Positions 16,354-23,493 of a DNA stretch of 37,921 bases are shown here, in pieces. The position numbers were made by a program, and so were the translations under genes. The DNA is taken from the IMG/VR virus record IMGVR_UViG_3300035663_000042, positions 1-37,921 of that record, one strand, 5' to 3'. Under the pieces are notes generated by a model. It made no database searches. It was not told the DNA's origin and worked only from the letters and a program-made list of their open reading frames with translations. Position 1 is the first letter of the stretch. Every line of letters begins with the position of its first letter. This stretch comes from a virus.

Positions 16354-16523
16354 TCTTTGCCTGCTATGTTTTTCATCAACTCAACCGGGTAATCAATAAG
16401 TCTTGCTAGTGACTGAACAGCATTTTCCTGGCTGATACCACCAGCGACCTTATCTTTACTCCATACAACATACTTAATCACGGATGCAATATCGATTGCC
16501 TTTTCATCATTCAATTCTTTCAT
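16350..16523 (-). CDS. Hypothetical protein, 57 aa
   Basis: A short frame from ATG 16523, behind a good GGAG site, encodes 57 residues and ends by overlapping the next start codon (ATGA). The sequence is amphipathic and helical ('EKAIDIASVIKYVVWSKDKV'), with no Cys, signal or membrane segment. It is not recognised. Coupling on its downstream side and a ribosome site support it as real. Confidence 0.65.
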   Translation of the reverse strand: MKELNDEKAIDIASVIKYVVWSKDKVAGGISQENAVQSLARLIDYPVELMKNIAGKE

Positions 16524-16583
16524 TGTGTCTCCAATTCATTTTCAAAATCTTCTAATTCCGTTCCTTGCACACCTCCTGGTCCG

Positions 16584-16703
16584 TTACTGGCACGGACGGC
16601 TAGTTGAGTCCCGTATAATGCACTCACCGACGGTCGCCACGAGGCAACCAGACAAACCCAAACTAAGAAACACCAATGCGATTGCTAGATAAATTTTCTT
16701 CAT
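16584..16703 (-). CDS. Small lipoprotein, 39 aa
   Basis: The frame starts at ATG 16703 behind GGGAGG. It encodes MKKIYLAIALVFLSLGLSGC, a lipoprotein signal with lipobox L-S-G-C (Cys20), followed by only 19 residues of mature protein with two further Cys. The start overlaps the upstream stop (ATGA). Length and lipobox recall Rz1-type spanins, but no Rz partner with a membrane anchor and coiled coil is evident around it, so spanin function is not claimed. Confidence 0.7.
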   Translation of the reverse strand: MKKIYLAIALVFLSLGLSGCLVATVGECIIRDSTSRPCQ

Positions 16704-16903
16704 TTAAATACCTCCCAAAATTCTTTCATTGCCAACTCATAGTCCAGGACAAGTTCCTTGGCCTTGGATAAGTCATCGACAATAGAGATTATTTTCATCC
16801 CTGAGGGATCGTTCTCAAGATAAGCATACTGACCATCCTCGGTCATAGCACACGCAACATAGTTGTCATCCGATATATAACAAGTTTTAGTAGCCTGTTT
16901 CAT
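16700..16903 (-). CDS. Hypothetical protein, 67 aa
   Basis: This 67-residue protein starts MKQATKTCYISDDNY and has a beta-like first half and an amphipathic helical second half ('SKAKELVLDYELAMKEFWEV'). It is not recognised. Its stop codon shares bases with the start of the lipoprotein gene, so the two are probably translated in a coupled way, and it overlaps the upstream 52-residue gene by 17 nt. Confidence 0.65.
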   Translation of the reverse strand: MKQATKTCYISDDNYVACAMTEDGQYAYLENDPSGMKIISIVDDLSKAKELVLDYELAMKEFWEVFK

Positions 16904-17045
16904 ATCTAATCTCTTTCTTCATTTCTTTGGACTGTTCTTTACCACGAAGGTCTCTAACAGCACAACACTTACATGACAAAAGTTTAAACTTCTTACCTTT
17001 AAGATTGGCATTACCCGCTTTAGCATGATTGCCAATTGATTTCAT
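16887..17045 (-). CDS. Small basic Cys-cluster protein, 52 aa
   Basis: The frame from ATG 17045 overlaps the exonuclease stop codon (ATGA) and encodes 52 residues. It is Lys-rich with a C-K-C-C cluster (about 25-28) followed by 'AVRDLRGKEQSKEMKKEIR'. Three close Cys could be part of a metal site, but one more ligand is needed; His7 is the only His. No family is recognised. Confidence 0.6.
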   Translation of the reverse strand: MKSIGNHAKAGNANLKGKKFKLLSCKCCAVRDLRGKEQSKEMKKEIRYETGY

Positions 17046-17716
17046 AGGTCAGTCTCCGATCTAAACTGTTTCACCTTTCGTGCTAACTCTGGTATATAAT
17101 CTCTGCGGTTACGAATAAACACCTGAGGTTGTTCATGGTCAACAGATATAAGCACCACAATTTGCTTACATTGCACTCCTGTCATCTCCTCATACATGAG
17201 AGAATAGCAGGTACACTGTTCAAAGTAATTTAGAATCCATTCTTCCTTCTTAGGCTTTAGAGAAGTTTTAAAGTCAATGATAGAAGGGATGCCATCAAAC
17301 TCGGCAATACAATCAACTTGACCAGCGAGACCAAGTGTTTCTGAATAGAGCATAGTTTCCAGATAGTGAACATTATCAATCCTATTAATCTCAGGTCTAA
17401 TCTCCAGAAATGCATGTTGCATATCTGGCATCACATCTTTTTCAGTGAGGAATCCTTTCTGATTAGAGATATAAGATTCCATAAGAGAATGGAATTTTGT
17501 ACCTCGGCGGCTTGCTCGTGCCGAGATTTTGTTCGCTTCTTCTTCCCCGACTTTTTTGCGCCACTTTGCAATAGAGTCGCCTTTGAAGTGAGATAGGAAA
17601 GTCGTAACCGAGGGGAGTTTAGTACCCTTTGGCGAGATATAAAATCGCTTGCCATTATATTCTTCTCTCTTTAGTTCACATAGAGGGGTTGTGTTTATAT
17701 GGGTAAATGTTTTCAA
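17042..17716 (-). CDS. PD-(D/E)XK exonuclease, RecB/MGME1-like
   Basis: The 224-residue protein has the full nuclease signature: H76 in 'RRGTKFHSLME', E120, D135 in 'GLAGQVDCIAEF', and D148-F-K150 in 'IIDFKTS'. This order (H, E, GxxD, DxK) is that of the RecB/Cas4 family and of MGME1-type single-strand exonucleases, common in tailed phages for DNA processing or recombination. The start codon is TTG at 17716, overlapping the stop of a 13-codon frame (TTGA). No ATG near the N-terminus competes. Its own stop overlaps the next gene. Confidence 0.85.
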   Translation of the reverse strand: MKTFTHINTTPLCELKREEYNGKRFYISPKGTKLPSVTTFLSHFKGDSIAKWRKKVGEEEANKISARASRRGTKFHSLMESYISNQKGFLTEKDVMPDMQHAFLEIRPEINRIDNVHYLETMLYSETLGLAGQVDCIAEFDGIPSIIDFKTSLKPKKEEWILNYFEQCTCYSLMYEEMTGVQCKQIVVLISVDHEQPQVFIRNRRDYIPELARKVKQFRSETDL

Positions 17717-17754
17717 CAGCCCACATCAAAATCGGTATCAGTGATTTCGTCCAT
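17713..17754 (-). CDS. 13-codon leader ORF coupled to the exonuclease
   Basis: ATG 17754 follows ACGGAG at a suitable distance and encodes MDEITDTDFDVGC before TGA. That stop shares bases with the TTG start of the exonuclease, so ribosomes ending here could restart. There is no SD of its own at the TTG. It may be a regulatory leader or the tail of a degraded gene. The frame is too short for coding statistics. Confidence 0.4.
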   Translation of the reverse strand: MDEITDTDFDVGC

Positions 17755-17766
17755 TTTAAAACTCCG

Positions 17767-17796
17767 TAATAAAGGAGGGAGAATTGCTCTCCCTCC
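17767..17796 (-). terminator. Hairpin terminator after the 61-aa gene
   Basis: A perfect 9-bp stem, GGAGGGAGA/TCTCCCTCC with a 5-nt loop (17774-17796), is followed on the minus strand by TTTATTA. It lies 9 nt past the stop of the 17806 gene. The T-run is interrupted, so termination may be partial. Confidence 0.7.
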
Positions 17797-17805
17797 AATA
17801 TATAG

Positions 17806-17991
17806 TCACTGTCCTACGACTGTGATGCCTTCTGTCTGTAGATAGTTTTTAAACTCAACCTCTTTGTCTTGATTAAACTTAACCCAGAATCTAAGATCAT
17901 GTCTAGTGCCATCGGCTTGAACATTAGCCATCTGTGTATTGATAAACTCTTTCAATCGCTTCACATATTCATCTTTTGTAATTTGTGTCAT
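17806..17991 (-). CDS. Hypothetical protein, 61 aa
   Basis: A 61-residue protein beginning MTQITKDEYVKRLKEFINTQ, amphipathic and without Cys. It is not recognised. Its start overlaps the PhoH stop (ATGA) and it is followed by a terminator, so it is the last gene of the PhoH transcript. Confidence 0.65.
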   Translation of the reverse strand: MTQITKDEYVKRLKEFINTQMANVQADGTRHDLRFWVKFNQDKEVEFKNYLQTEGITVVGQ

Positions 17992-18707
17992 AGTCCCATC
18001 TCCGTTTTCTGAATAATATATTCTTTCACAACACCACTTCTTACAATATCTTCAATACCAAATTCAATGTGATCAAAAGATGGCATACGTCTCGTGATGT
18101 TCATCAACTCTTTAATACCAGTTTTCTCGTGTGGCTTATGTAGATCAGTCTGACGATAATCACCACAGAAGATGATACGAGAATTGTTTCCGATACGTGT
18201 CATAACGGTATCAATTTCCTGGAATGTCATATTGTTACATTCGTCCACTATGATAATACTATCATTAAATGTCGTTCCACGCAAGAAGGAAGTTGTGGTA
18301 AACTCAACTAATTTTTTCATTTTCAAAATCTTCCATCCGTCACCACGACCGAAAAGATCGTCACAGATTTCCTGATAAGGTTGTTCATATACTTCCGCTT
18401 TTTGCTTTTCAGATCCAGGAAGAAAACCCATATCTCTGGATGGTACAACGGAGCGGATGATAACGACCCTCTTATATGTCTCGTCTATTAACACCTCCTT
18501 TAGTGCTAGGTATGAGGATAGAAAAGTTTTACCGGTGCCGGCATAACCGTGTAGCATTAGATTAGAACCGTCTTGATATGCGTCCCACACTCTCTGTTGG
18601 TTTACTGTTAGTGGTTTAATGTGACGTAGTTCAAAATGGTTTCTTTCTGCAATGTTCTCATTATTTTGTTGCTGATTACGGTTATTTCTTCTCTGCTTTC
18701 GTGACAT
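17988..18707 (-). CDS. phoH: PhoH-like P-loop ATPase
   Basis: Starting at ATG 18707, behind AAAGG, gives 239 residues. The frame is open further upstream but would run through a terminator hairpin and into another gene. After a basic, Asn/Gln-rich N-terminus come Walker A 'HGYAGTGKT' (53-61), 'RDMGFLPG' (about 91-98) and Walker B 'IIIVDE' (151-156), then 'CGDYRQTD' as sensor region. This is the PhoH family, an ATPase with helicase-like relation to UvrD-type domains, very common in T4-like phages. Its exact role in infection is not settled. Confidence 0.9.
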   Translation of the reverse strand: MSRKQRRNNRNQQQNNENIAERNHFELRHIKPLTVNQQRVWDAYQDGSNLMLHGYAGTGKTFLSSYLALKEVLIDETYKRVVIIRSVVPSRDMGFLPGSEKQKAEVYEQPYQEICDDLFGRGDGWKILKMKKLVEFTTTSFLRGTTFNDSIIIVDECNNMTFQEIDTVMTRIGNNSRIIFCGDYRQTDLHKPHEKTGIKELMNITRRMPSFDHIEFGIEDIVRSGVVKEYIIQKTEMGL

Positions 18708-18749
18708 ATATTTACCTTTATTGCTATTGTTAGTCACATCATCATAACC

Positions 18750-18785
18750 AAAAGAGGTCGAAGCCTTCTTACGGGCTCGACCTCT
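18750..18785 (-). terminator. Hairpin terminator before phoH
   Basis: On the minus strand AGAGGTCGAGCC pairs with GGCTTCGACCTCT (one bulged base) around an 8-nt loop, followed by TTTTGG. It lies about 31 nt after the stop of the 18817 gene and 43 nt before the phoH start, which also argues against a longer phoH. Confidence 0.7.
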
Positions 18786-18816
18786 AAACTTTTTGGAAGG
18801 TGTCTGGTCTGTCAGA

Positions 18817-19080
18817 TTAAATCTCCTTAGGAATATCCCAACGCTTATTAGCCACGGCATCTGCACCAGGTACAGCGGACTTAACACGACCAAGAATATA
18901 CTTTTGAAAATCTGCTGGAGGTTTAGTGACGCCAATTGAGACTGGGTCTACAAAGTTTGCTGCTAGGATCATCTGCTCCCAGTCAGGCTTATCGTCTAGG
19001 TAGGTATCATGTTCAGCCATTGTCATGGTAACAGTAACTTCTTCACCAGTCACTTTGTTTTTATATGTGTAATTAGGCAT
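18817..19080 (-). CDS. FmdB-like phage protein, copy 2
   Basis: The ATG at 19080 overlaps the previous stop (TGATG), giving 87 residues. It opens MPNYTYKNKVTGEEVTVTM, a layout common in T4-like phages ('MPxYxFKNKxTGE') related to FmdB-type small regulatory proteins but without their Cys pairs. It closely resembles the adjacent upstream gene over its first 50 residues, so the two are tandem paralogues. This copy has a longer, basic C-terminus ('FQKYILGRVKSAVPG'). Function is unknown. Confidence 0.75.
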   Translation of the reverse strand: MPNYTYKNKVTGEEVTVTMTMAEHDTYLDDKPDWEQMILAANFVDPVSIGVTKPPADFQKYILGRVKSAVPGADAVANKRWDIPKEI

Positions 19081-19274
19081 CAATCACGTCCTTTTGGGTC
19101 ATAGAATGTATTATTGTTTAGACCACCATTCATATTAGTACCGAGAAACATTGGTGCTGATAATAGTTTCTCAAGTTCTGGATGATTGTCCAGAAAGGTA
19201 TCTAGTTCGGAGACGGACATGAATACGTCGAACACCTCTCCTGTTTGTTTATCACGAAACGAATATGTTGGCAT
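19080..19274 (-). CDS. FmdB-like phage protein, copy 1
   Basis: ATG 19274 overlaps the upstream stop (TAATG) and gives 64 residues beginning MPTYSFRDKQTGEVFDVFM. It shares the start, an 'SELDTFLDNHPELEKLL' helix and a proline-poor tail with the gene that follows, which marks the pair as a duplication. It ends with an Asn/Gly-rich tail. A longer N-terminal reading is rejected because it would overlap the preceding gene. Confidence 0.75.
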   Translation of the reverse strand: MPTYSFRDKQTGEVFDVFMSVSELDTFLDNHPELEKLLSAPMFLGTNMNGGLNNNTFYDPKGRD

Positions 19275-19819
19275 TAGTTCTCCATTATCCATGAAGGTGG
19301 CAATGCAGGTGCTTTCCACTTGTGAAGGTGTGCTTTGCCTACCTTGTAATAGTTTCGATAGTTTGTAATCGAATTTTCTGATATGATGTATTTAGCATCC
19401 ATCGCACTAGGTGGCTGAAAGAAATGTTTGATAGGAATGTTATGCGGAGGAGTCTGCAACACTTTTAGAAGGCCGCTCTGTTCAATCTTATGGACTTTGC
19501 CATAGCGACGGGTATATTCTTTACAATGTTCATACAGATAGCACCACAGCCAGTTGTAGTTGTTATTAGACTCACGAGCCCAGATAGCAGACGGGTGATT
19601 GACATGCGTGGCAGAATATAGAATATTTTCACGGTCATCATCGATGCTCCAACGCTTGATCTTGCGACCAGAAGAAGCGTCAATATACTCGATGCCGTCA
19701 AGCACACGATGGGCAGTAGATAGCAACTGGGCAGCCTCAAGGATCATCTTGACACAATGCGAGTCAACAGCCCACTCGGCACACACTTTAGGATCAGAGT
19801 GTAGATAAAAGATATTCAT
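19274..19819 (-). CDS. Conserved phage protein, 181 aa
   Basis: The protein begins MNIFYLHSDPKVCAEWAVDS and continues 'HCVKMILEAAQLLSTAHRVL', then 'WLWCYLYEHCKEYTRRYGK'. This is a recurrent family in T4-like and other large phages ('FYLDxDPxxxAxxxCDKHVVKMxLE'), with conserved His, Cys, Trp and Tyr that suggest an enzyme. I do not know a tested activity. It overlaps the ligase gene upstream by 4 nt (ATGA) and the next gene by one base. Confidence 0.7.
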   Translation of the reverse strand: MNIFYLHSDPKVCAEWAVDSHCVKMILEAAQLLSTAHRVLDGIEYIDASSGRKIKRWSIDDDRENILYSATHVNHPSAIWARESNNNYNWLWCYLYEHCKEYTRRYGKVHKIEQSGLLKVLQTPPHNIPIKHFFQPPSAMDAKYIISENSITNYRNYYKVGKAHLHKWKAPALPPSWIMEN

Positions 19820-20955
19820 AGGTCACGCTTGCCTTTCCAGAAAGCAACAACAACAGGGAAACGAAGTTTGTCATCTTCGGTTTTGTTCTGATATCTTACG
19901 GTAACGTCCGTACCGATATATTCATCAGCATTATACAGCAGATCCTTGAGCATGTCAAATGAGCCACGCACTCCGGAAAACTGTGTCGTTCCGTCTTTCA
20001 AACGGATTTCGATACGCTTGGCAGCACCTGCCCAGTTACCTTTACCTTCTTCGATAGAGACGATTTCAAATTCATCGTCCTCAAATTCCTTATGCTTGAT
20101 AAGGTTCTTGGAACGCTTACCTTCATATAGTGAGTTAGGAACACGAAGCATCTGTCCTTCATATCCACTTTCGAGATAATGAAGGAGCATTGTTTCAATG
20201 TCATGTTCATCATTGACGTTTGTAGTCTTTACAGTTTGCACGATTGGATGATAACGATTACCAAATGAATTGTATGATCCAATATGCAGATTGATAAAGG
20301 AAAGCCGATCAATGAACGGACCATCCATAATCACATCATAGACATGATACTGAACCAATTTTGAGGCTTCGATATAGTCTTTGGTTTCAGGCTTAGTCTT
20401 ACGAACAAGCGAGATAATCTTTTCGAAGTTGTCTCTTAGTTCATGGTTATAAAGTTCACCATCTAACACGGCATCAGGAAATGCCTGAAAGAACGGATCA
20501 AGCGCCTCAAGAATATGAGGACAAGAAACAATGGGCTTGCCGTTGCGTGACTGCATACCATCTTTAGAGATAAGGCAGCGAACACCATCCAGTTTAGGCT
20601 GTGAGTAATATGGGAACTTGTTATGCTTCTTGGCATCATACTTGTCGGCCAACATGCACTCAAAGAACTTAGCACCAAAGTAAATAGACTCACCAACAGA
20701 GGTGTGATATTTACCCTGGTTCTGTTTCTTTGTATATTCAGACTCAATCTCGGTTAGAACCTGTTCTTCTACCGTCGTAGCATTAGAACGACCAACATTC
20801 TTAGCCTCGGGATATATCCAACCCGAAATTACAATCTTACCACCATCGATACCAGAATGTGTGCGATATCCATCCATACCAACATTATGTTCCATCCACC
20901 AAACACGAGTCTGGCCTTTGGTGTCAATCTTGTAAAGTTTCGGGAAGGTAACCAT
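19816..20955 (-). CDS. lig: ATP-dependent DNA ligase
   Basis: The start ATG 20955 overlaps the preceding stop (TAATG), giving 379 residues. An N-terminal segment of about 80 residues ('FPKLYKIDTKGQTRVWWMEH') resembles a WGR-like domain. The adenylation motif is K121-L-D-G-V-R, followed by 'LDGELYNH' (motif III) and 'EGQMLRVPNSLYEGKRSKNLIKHK' containing motifs IV and V as separate parts. A C-terminal OB domain ends 'VVAFWKGKRDL'. It seals nicks in replication and repair and takes the place of T4 gp30, though shorter (487 in T4). Confidence 0.92.
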   Translation of the reverse strand: MVTFPKLYKIDTKGQTRVWWMEHNVGMDGYRTHSGIDGGKIVISGWIYPEAKNVGRSNATTVEEQVLTEIESEYTKKQNQGKYHTSVGESIYFGAKFFECMLADKYDAKKHNKFPYYSQPKLDGVRCLISKDGMQSRNGKPIVSCPHILEALDPFFQAFPDAVLDGELYNHELRDNFEKIISLVRKTKPETKDYIEASKLVQYHVYDVIMDGPFIDRLSFINLHIGSYNSFGNRYHPIVQTVKTTNVNDEHDIETMLLHYLESGYEGQMLRVPNSLYEGKRSKNLIKHKEFEDDEFEIVSIEEGKGNWAGAAKRIEIRLKDGTTQFSGVRGSFDMLKDLLYNADEYIGTDVTVRYQNKTEDDKLRFPVVVAFWKGKRDL

Positions 20956-21326
20956 TAGCAATCCTCTGATAAGATTTCACGACCAACATCAGGACCCCAA
21001 TTCACTTCTTTATGAATTTGATCCGAACGAGCCTTAGCACTGTCAAAGATAAACTTAAACTTCTCCATCGGCTCCCAGTCACTTAGATAACTGTTATCAC
21101 GGTCAAAGATTTGTAGATACTCGGTTTCAGTAATGACACGGTGATTATAGATATCTTCTGCGATATGGTGCTGTGTTAGTTCTTCCATTTTACCTTGATA
21201 TGGACCACCAGTAATGCTATCAATAACATCATCAACCGCATATTCATTTGGTTCATGGTCGGGCAGTCGCACTACATAAGCATGACGGAATGTGGAAACA
21301 GTTTCGACTAGGACAAGTTTAGACAT
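20955..21326 (-). CDS. Conserved hypothetical protein, 123 aa
   Basis: An acidic 123-residue protein with 'FRHAYVVRLPDHEPNEYAVD' near the start and several Asp/Glu-rich helices. I recognise no domain. Similar short proteins accompany the ligase in other large phages, but I cannot name a family. It is coupled to the ligase gene by overlapping stop and start codons and lies 4 nt after the 68-aa gene. Confidence 0.65.
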   Translation of the reverse strand: MSKLVLVETVSTFRHAYVVRLPDHEPNEYAVDDVIDSITGGPYQGKMEELTQHHIAEDIYNHRVITETEYLQIFDRDNSYLSDWEPMEKFKFIFDSAKARSDQIHKEVNWGPDVGREILSEDC

Positions 21327-21330
21327 TATA

Positions 21331-21537
21331 TCAACTCCGTTCGATCAAGTCAAGCAGTTGGGTGAGGAAACGTTCCTCTTGACCACACTGGCCGACAATA
21401 CCTTCCCAAACTGGATCAATCTTTGCCGTTTGAGCAAAGTCATGTTTGATACGGCGCAGGTCTGCCAGTCGGTTATACAGTTTTTCTTTAATCTCTACCA
21501 GAGCAACGTCTGGGCTTTTAGTTAGTGTATCAGTCAT
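21331..21537 (-). CDS. Hypothetical helical protein, 68 aa
   Basis: The 68-residue protein is predicted to be all-helical with heptad-like patterns ('VEIKEKLYNRLADLRRIKHD' and 'EERFLTQLLDLIER'). No family is recognised. The start codon shares a base with the metallophosphatase stop (TAATG). Confidence 0.65.
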   Translation of the reverse strand: MTDTLTKSPDVALVEIKEKLYNRLADLRRIKHDFAQTAKIDPVWEGIVGQCGQEERFLTQLLDLIERS

Positions 21538-22322
21538 TAAATCTCCACGATAAAGTTAGTGTTAGGGTTCTCACGTTCACCAGGATATCCATGCGGGTTA
21601 CAGACCACACGGGTACCAAATACCTCATAGTCAAAGTCATTGTGCATATGACCATGACACCACAGTTTAACATTAGGTGCCATCATATATTCCAAGTCGG
21701 ATGCATAGCCGCCATTCATATAATGATCTCCCTTATACATTTCATGAATACTTTGATATGACGGAGCATGGTGTGTGACGATTACCGTTGGAGTTTCTCC
21801 ATCAAGTTCACCCTCAATAAACATACGAGAAATCAAATGTTCTCTATATGCCGTCCTTGGGGTAAACTTGAAATAACTATCTATCATATCACGATACTTG
21901 ATGACATGAAAATCGCTCATACTACGCCACAGATGATCCATCGTCAGAGGACAATTATCGTTCATATCGGTCCATAACGTGGTACCCAGAAACTTTACAC
22001 CATCGATCATCACACTTTCATTATCCAGAAAGTGGAAGTTAGGGAGACCTGCTACAGTCTCACGAATAACCGAAGCCGTATCATTAAACAGATGCTTATA
22101 ATGTTCATGATTGCCCATGACATAAACAACGTGTTTAAACTTTTGGGCACACTCCCGAAGAAACTTACCCTCACGAGGTAGCGGCATAAATTCATCTTCG
22201 GTTTTAAGAAACTCAGCCATACAGATATCACCGGCCAGGACCAGAACATCTGCACCAGCATTTTCAACGACTGGGTTATGATTAAACTCCAGATGCAGGT
22301 CACTGACTAGTTGGATTTTCAT
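21537..22322 (-). CDS. Calcineurin-like metallophosphoesterase
   Basis: ATG 22322 is chosen for its AAGGAG site; the frame is open upstream but would enter the previous gene. The 261-residue enzyme shows all motifs: D8-L-H10 ('SDLHLEF'), D32 ('LAGDICM'), G70-N-H-E ('GNHEHY'), 'VTHHAPS' and 'GHMHNDFDY'. These ligate two metal ions. Substrates could be nucleic acid ends, cyclic nucleotides or phosphoproteins. T4-like phages often carry such genes in addition to the SbcCD-type gp47. Confidence 0.88.
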   Translation of the reverse strand: MKIQLVSDLHLEFNHNPVVENAGADVLVLAGDICMAEFLKTEDEFMPLPREGKFLRECAQKFKHVVYVMGNHEHYKHLFNDTASVIRETVAGLPNFHFLDNESVMIDGVKFLGTTLWTDMNDNCPLTMDHLWRSMSDFHVIKYRDMIDSYFKFTPRTAYREHLISRMFIEGELDGETPTVIVTHHAPSYQSIHEMYKGDHYMNGGYASDLEYMMAPNVKLWCHGHMHNDFDYEVFGTRVVCNPHGYPGERENPNTNFIVEI

Positions 22323-22332
22323 ATCTATCTCC

Positions 22333-22755
22333 TTACCACGATGCCTGATAATATACAGAACGATATTCACCATCTTTTGTGTCATTGTGTTTGAGCCAGT
22401 TAAGGGCTCTTGTAAAGATATGAATATCACGATCCTTCTGTTCTTTATAAGAACCGTATTCGTCTTTTTCACCAGGGAAATAAGAACGACCGAAGAAGAA
22501 ACCGGTTACAGGTTCATTATAAAGAGCATCATTCTCTAATGCTGTGATAAGGTTATGCAGATCATCAGCACTAAGATGAATACGCTGGCATTCATCTTCA
22601 CCATCAGCAAATGTATCGACAATGAAACCATGGAGATTAGCATGTTTACGCCAATACCCCATGTCAAGCACGGTGCTCGAAACGGGGAAGCCATCAACAG
22701 TTTCATTCTTTTCATATGAATACTTATCACCGCAGAGGTTCATATCAAGACCCAT
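22333..22755 (-). CDS. Conserved phage protein of the MGLDM family
   Basis: The 140-residue protein starts MGLDMNLCGDKYSYEKNE, then has 'GYWRKHANLHGFIVDTFADG'. Proteins opening MGLDMYL with a following W-R-K-x-N-x-(I/L)-H are widespread in phages and prophages and have no established function. The C-terminus carries 'HIFTRALNWLKHND', a helix typical of the family. The ribosome site AAAGGAG overlaps the end of the preceding 55-aa gene. Confidence 0.75.
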   Translation of the reverse strand: MGLDMNLCGDKYSYEKNETVDGFPVSSTVLDMGYWRKHANLHGFIVDTFADGEDECQRIHLSADDLHNLITALENDALYNEPVTGFFFGRSYFPGEKDEYGSYKEQKDRDIHIFTRALNWLKHNDTKDGEYRSVYYQASW

Positions 22756-22757
22756 GA

Positions 22758-22925
22758 TTATTCTCCTTTGTCGAAAGTTATGATGACTTTATTGAGTGCG
22801 TTTTCTATTGCTACTAACAGAGCATCTTTAACAGGACCTTCGGGCATTACAAAGAATGACAGCGACATAAGATGACTAGAAATCGCATTACGAATTACCT
22901 CTGTGTAATACTCAAGCCTTGTCAT
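22758..22925 (-). CDS. Hypothetical protein, 55 aa
   Basis: The frame starts at ATG 22925, overlapping the upstream stop (TGATG), and ends 2 nt before the MGLDM gene, carrying that gene's ribosome site. The 55 residues are amphipathic with a mildly hydrophobic middle ('ISSHLMSLSFFVM'). It is unrecognised; the tight coupling on both sides supports it. Confidence 0.6.
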   Translation of the reverse strand: MTRLEYYTEVIRNAISSHLMSLSFFVMPEGPVKDALLVAIENALNKVIITFDKGE

Positions 22926-23134
22926 CACTCACCTTTCAGATTAAGATTGACGTTGTTATTGCGGAAGTTATCACTCATAACATTGTATTTGAAACAAGCC
23001 TGACTTTTAATATCACCACTATTCACGCAGTCGAGTTTCAGACGATAATCATACCAAGCGCCGAAGATAATGCAGCCGAACATGATTGCAAAAAGAAGGC
23101 AGAGGAAGGCGAAGAAGTAATCAAAGTGCCGCAT
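22925..23134 (-). CDS. Small membrane protein, 69 aa
   Basis: ATG 23134 is preferred because GGAG lies 7 nt upstream; an earlier ATG has no such site. Residues about 5-27 are strongly hydrophobic with several Cys ('FFAFLCLLFAIMFGCIIFGA'), so a single-span membrane protein with a mature tail of about 40 residues, containing two Cys, is likely. No family is recognised. Confidence 0.65.
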   Translation of the reverse strand: MRHFDYFFAFLCLLFAIMFGCIIFGAWYDYRLKLDCVNSGDIKSQACFKYNVMSDNFRNNNVNLNLKGE

Positions 23135-23477
23135 TTTTAACTCCATCGATATGAGAACATTTATTACGCCATTTATAGGCAGTGCATGTGCATGAATAAC
23201 GCTTGAACGGACCAGCGGTTACAACATACTTGTTATCAGCGATTTTAACATTATCATCGTTATTTGACCTGTCGACCCATGCTTTGATAATGTTTCGTTT
23301 ATCGAGTATGCGAACTGGAGCATCCATATCACCTGTCGTTAGAAAAAACTCATTCTCAGATAGCCAAGATTGACGGGGTGCTACATGCCCAATATATTCA
23401 ACCTCAGACGGATACGGATAAACCCCAGAGTTATTAGGATTAAACGCAGTCTTATAAAGAAGTTTAACAAGAGACAT
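23121..23477 (-). CDS. SWIM zinc-finger protein
   Basis: The start at ATG 23477, behind GGGAG, gives 118 residues. The C-terminus has the SWIM pattern C-x-C-xn-C-x-H: 'YSCTCTAYKWRNKCSHI'. SWIM domains bind DNA or proteins and occur in recombination-linked proteins. The N-terminal 85 residues, beta-rich with 'YPSEVEYIGHVAP', are not recognised. It is the second gene after early promoter module A, so an early regulatory or DNA-binding role is plausible. Confidence 0.75.
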   Translation of the reverse strand: MSLVKLLYKTAFNPNNSGVYPYPSEVEYIGHVAPRQSWLSENEFFLTTGDMDAPVRILDKRNIIKAWVDRSNNDDNVKIADNKYVVTAGPFKRYSCTCTAYKWRNKCSHIDGVKNAAL

Positions 23478-23493
23478 GCAGCACTCCCGATTA

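Noticed and set aside
16524-16583. A 16-codon GTG frame between the lipoprotein and the 57-aa gene
   Set aside because: It has an AGGAGG-like site, but the product is too short and featureless to support as a gene.
16584-16703. Rz1 spanin
   Set aside because: The lipobox and length fit, but there is no overlapping or upstream Rz-like gene with a membrane anchor and coiled coil.
17988-18935. Long phoH reading with 76 extra N-terminal residues
   Set aside because: The extension crosses a terminator hairpin and the end of the upstream gene; ATG 18707 has a ribosome site and matches the family.
21537-22472. Long metallophosphatase start at 22472
   Set aside because: It would overlap the MGLDM-family gene; the SDLHL motif begins right after ATG 22322, which has a strong ribosome site.
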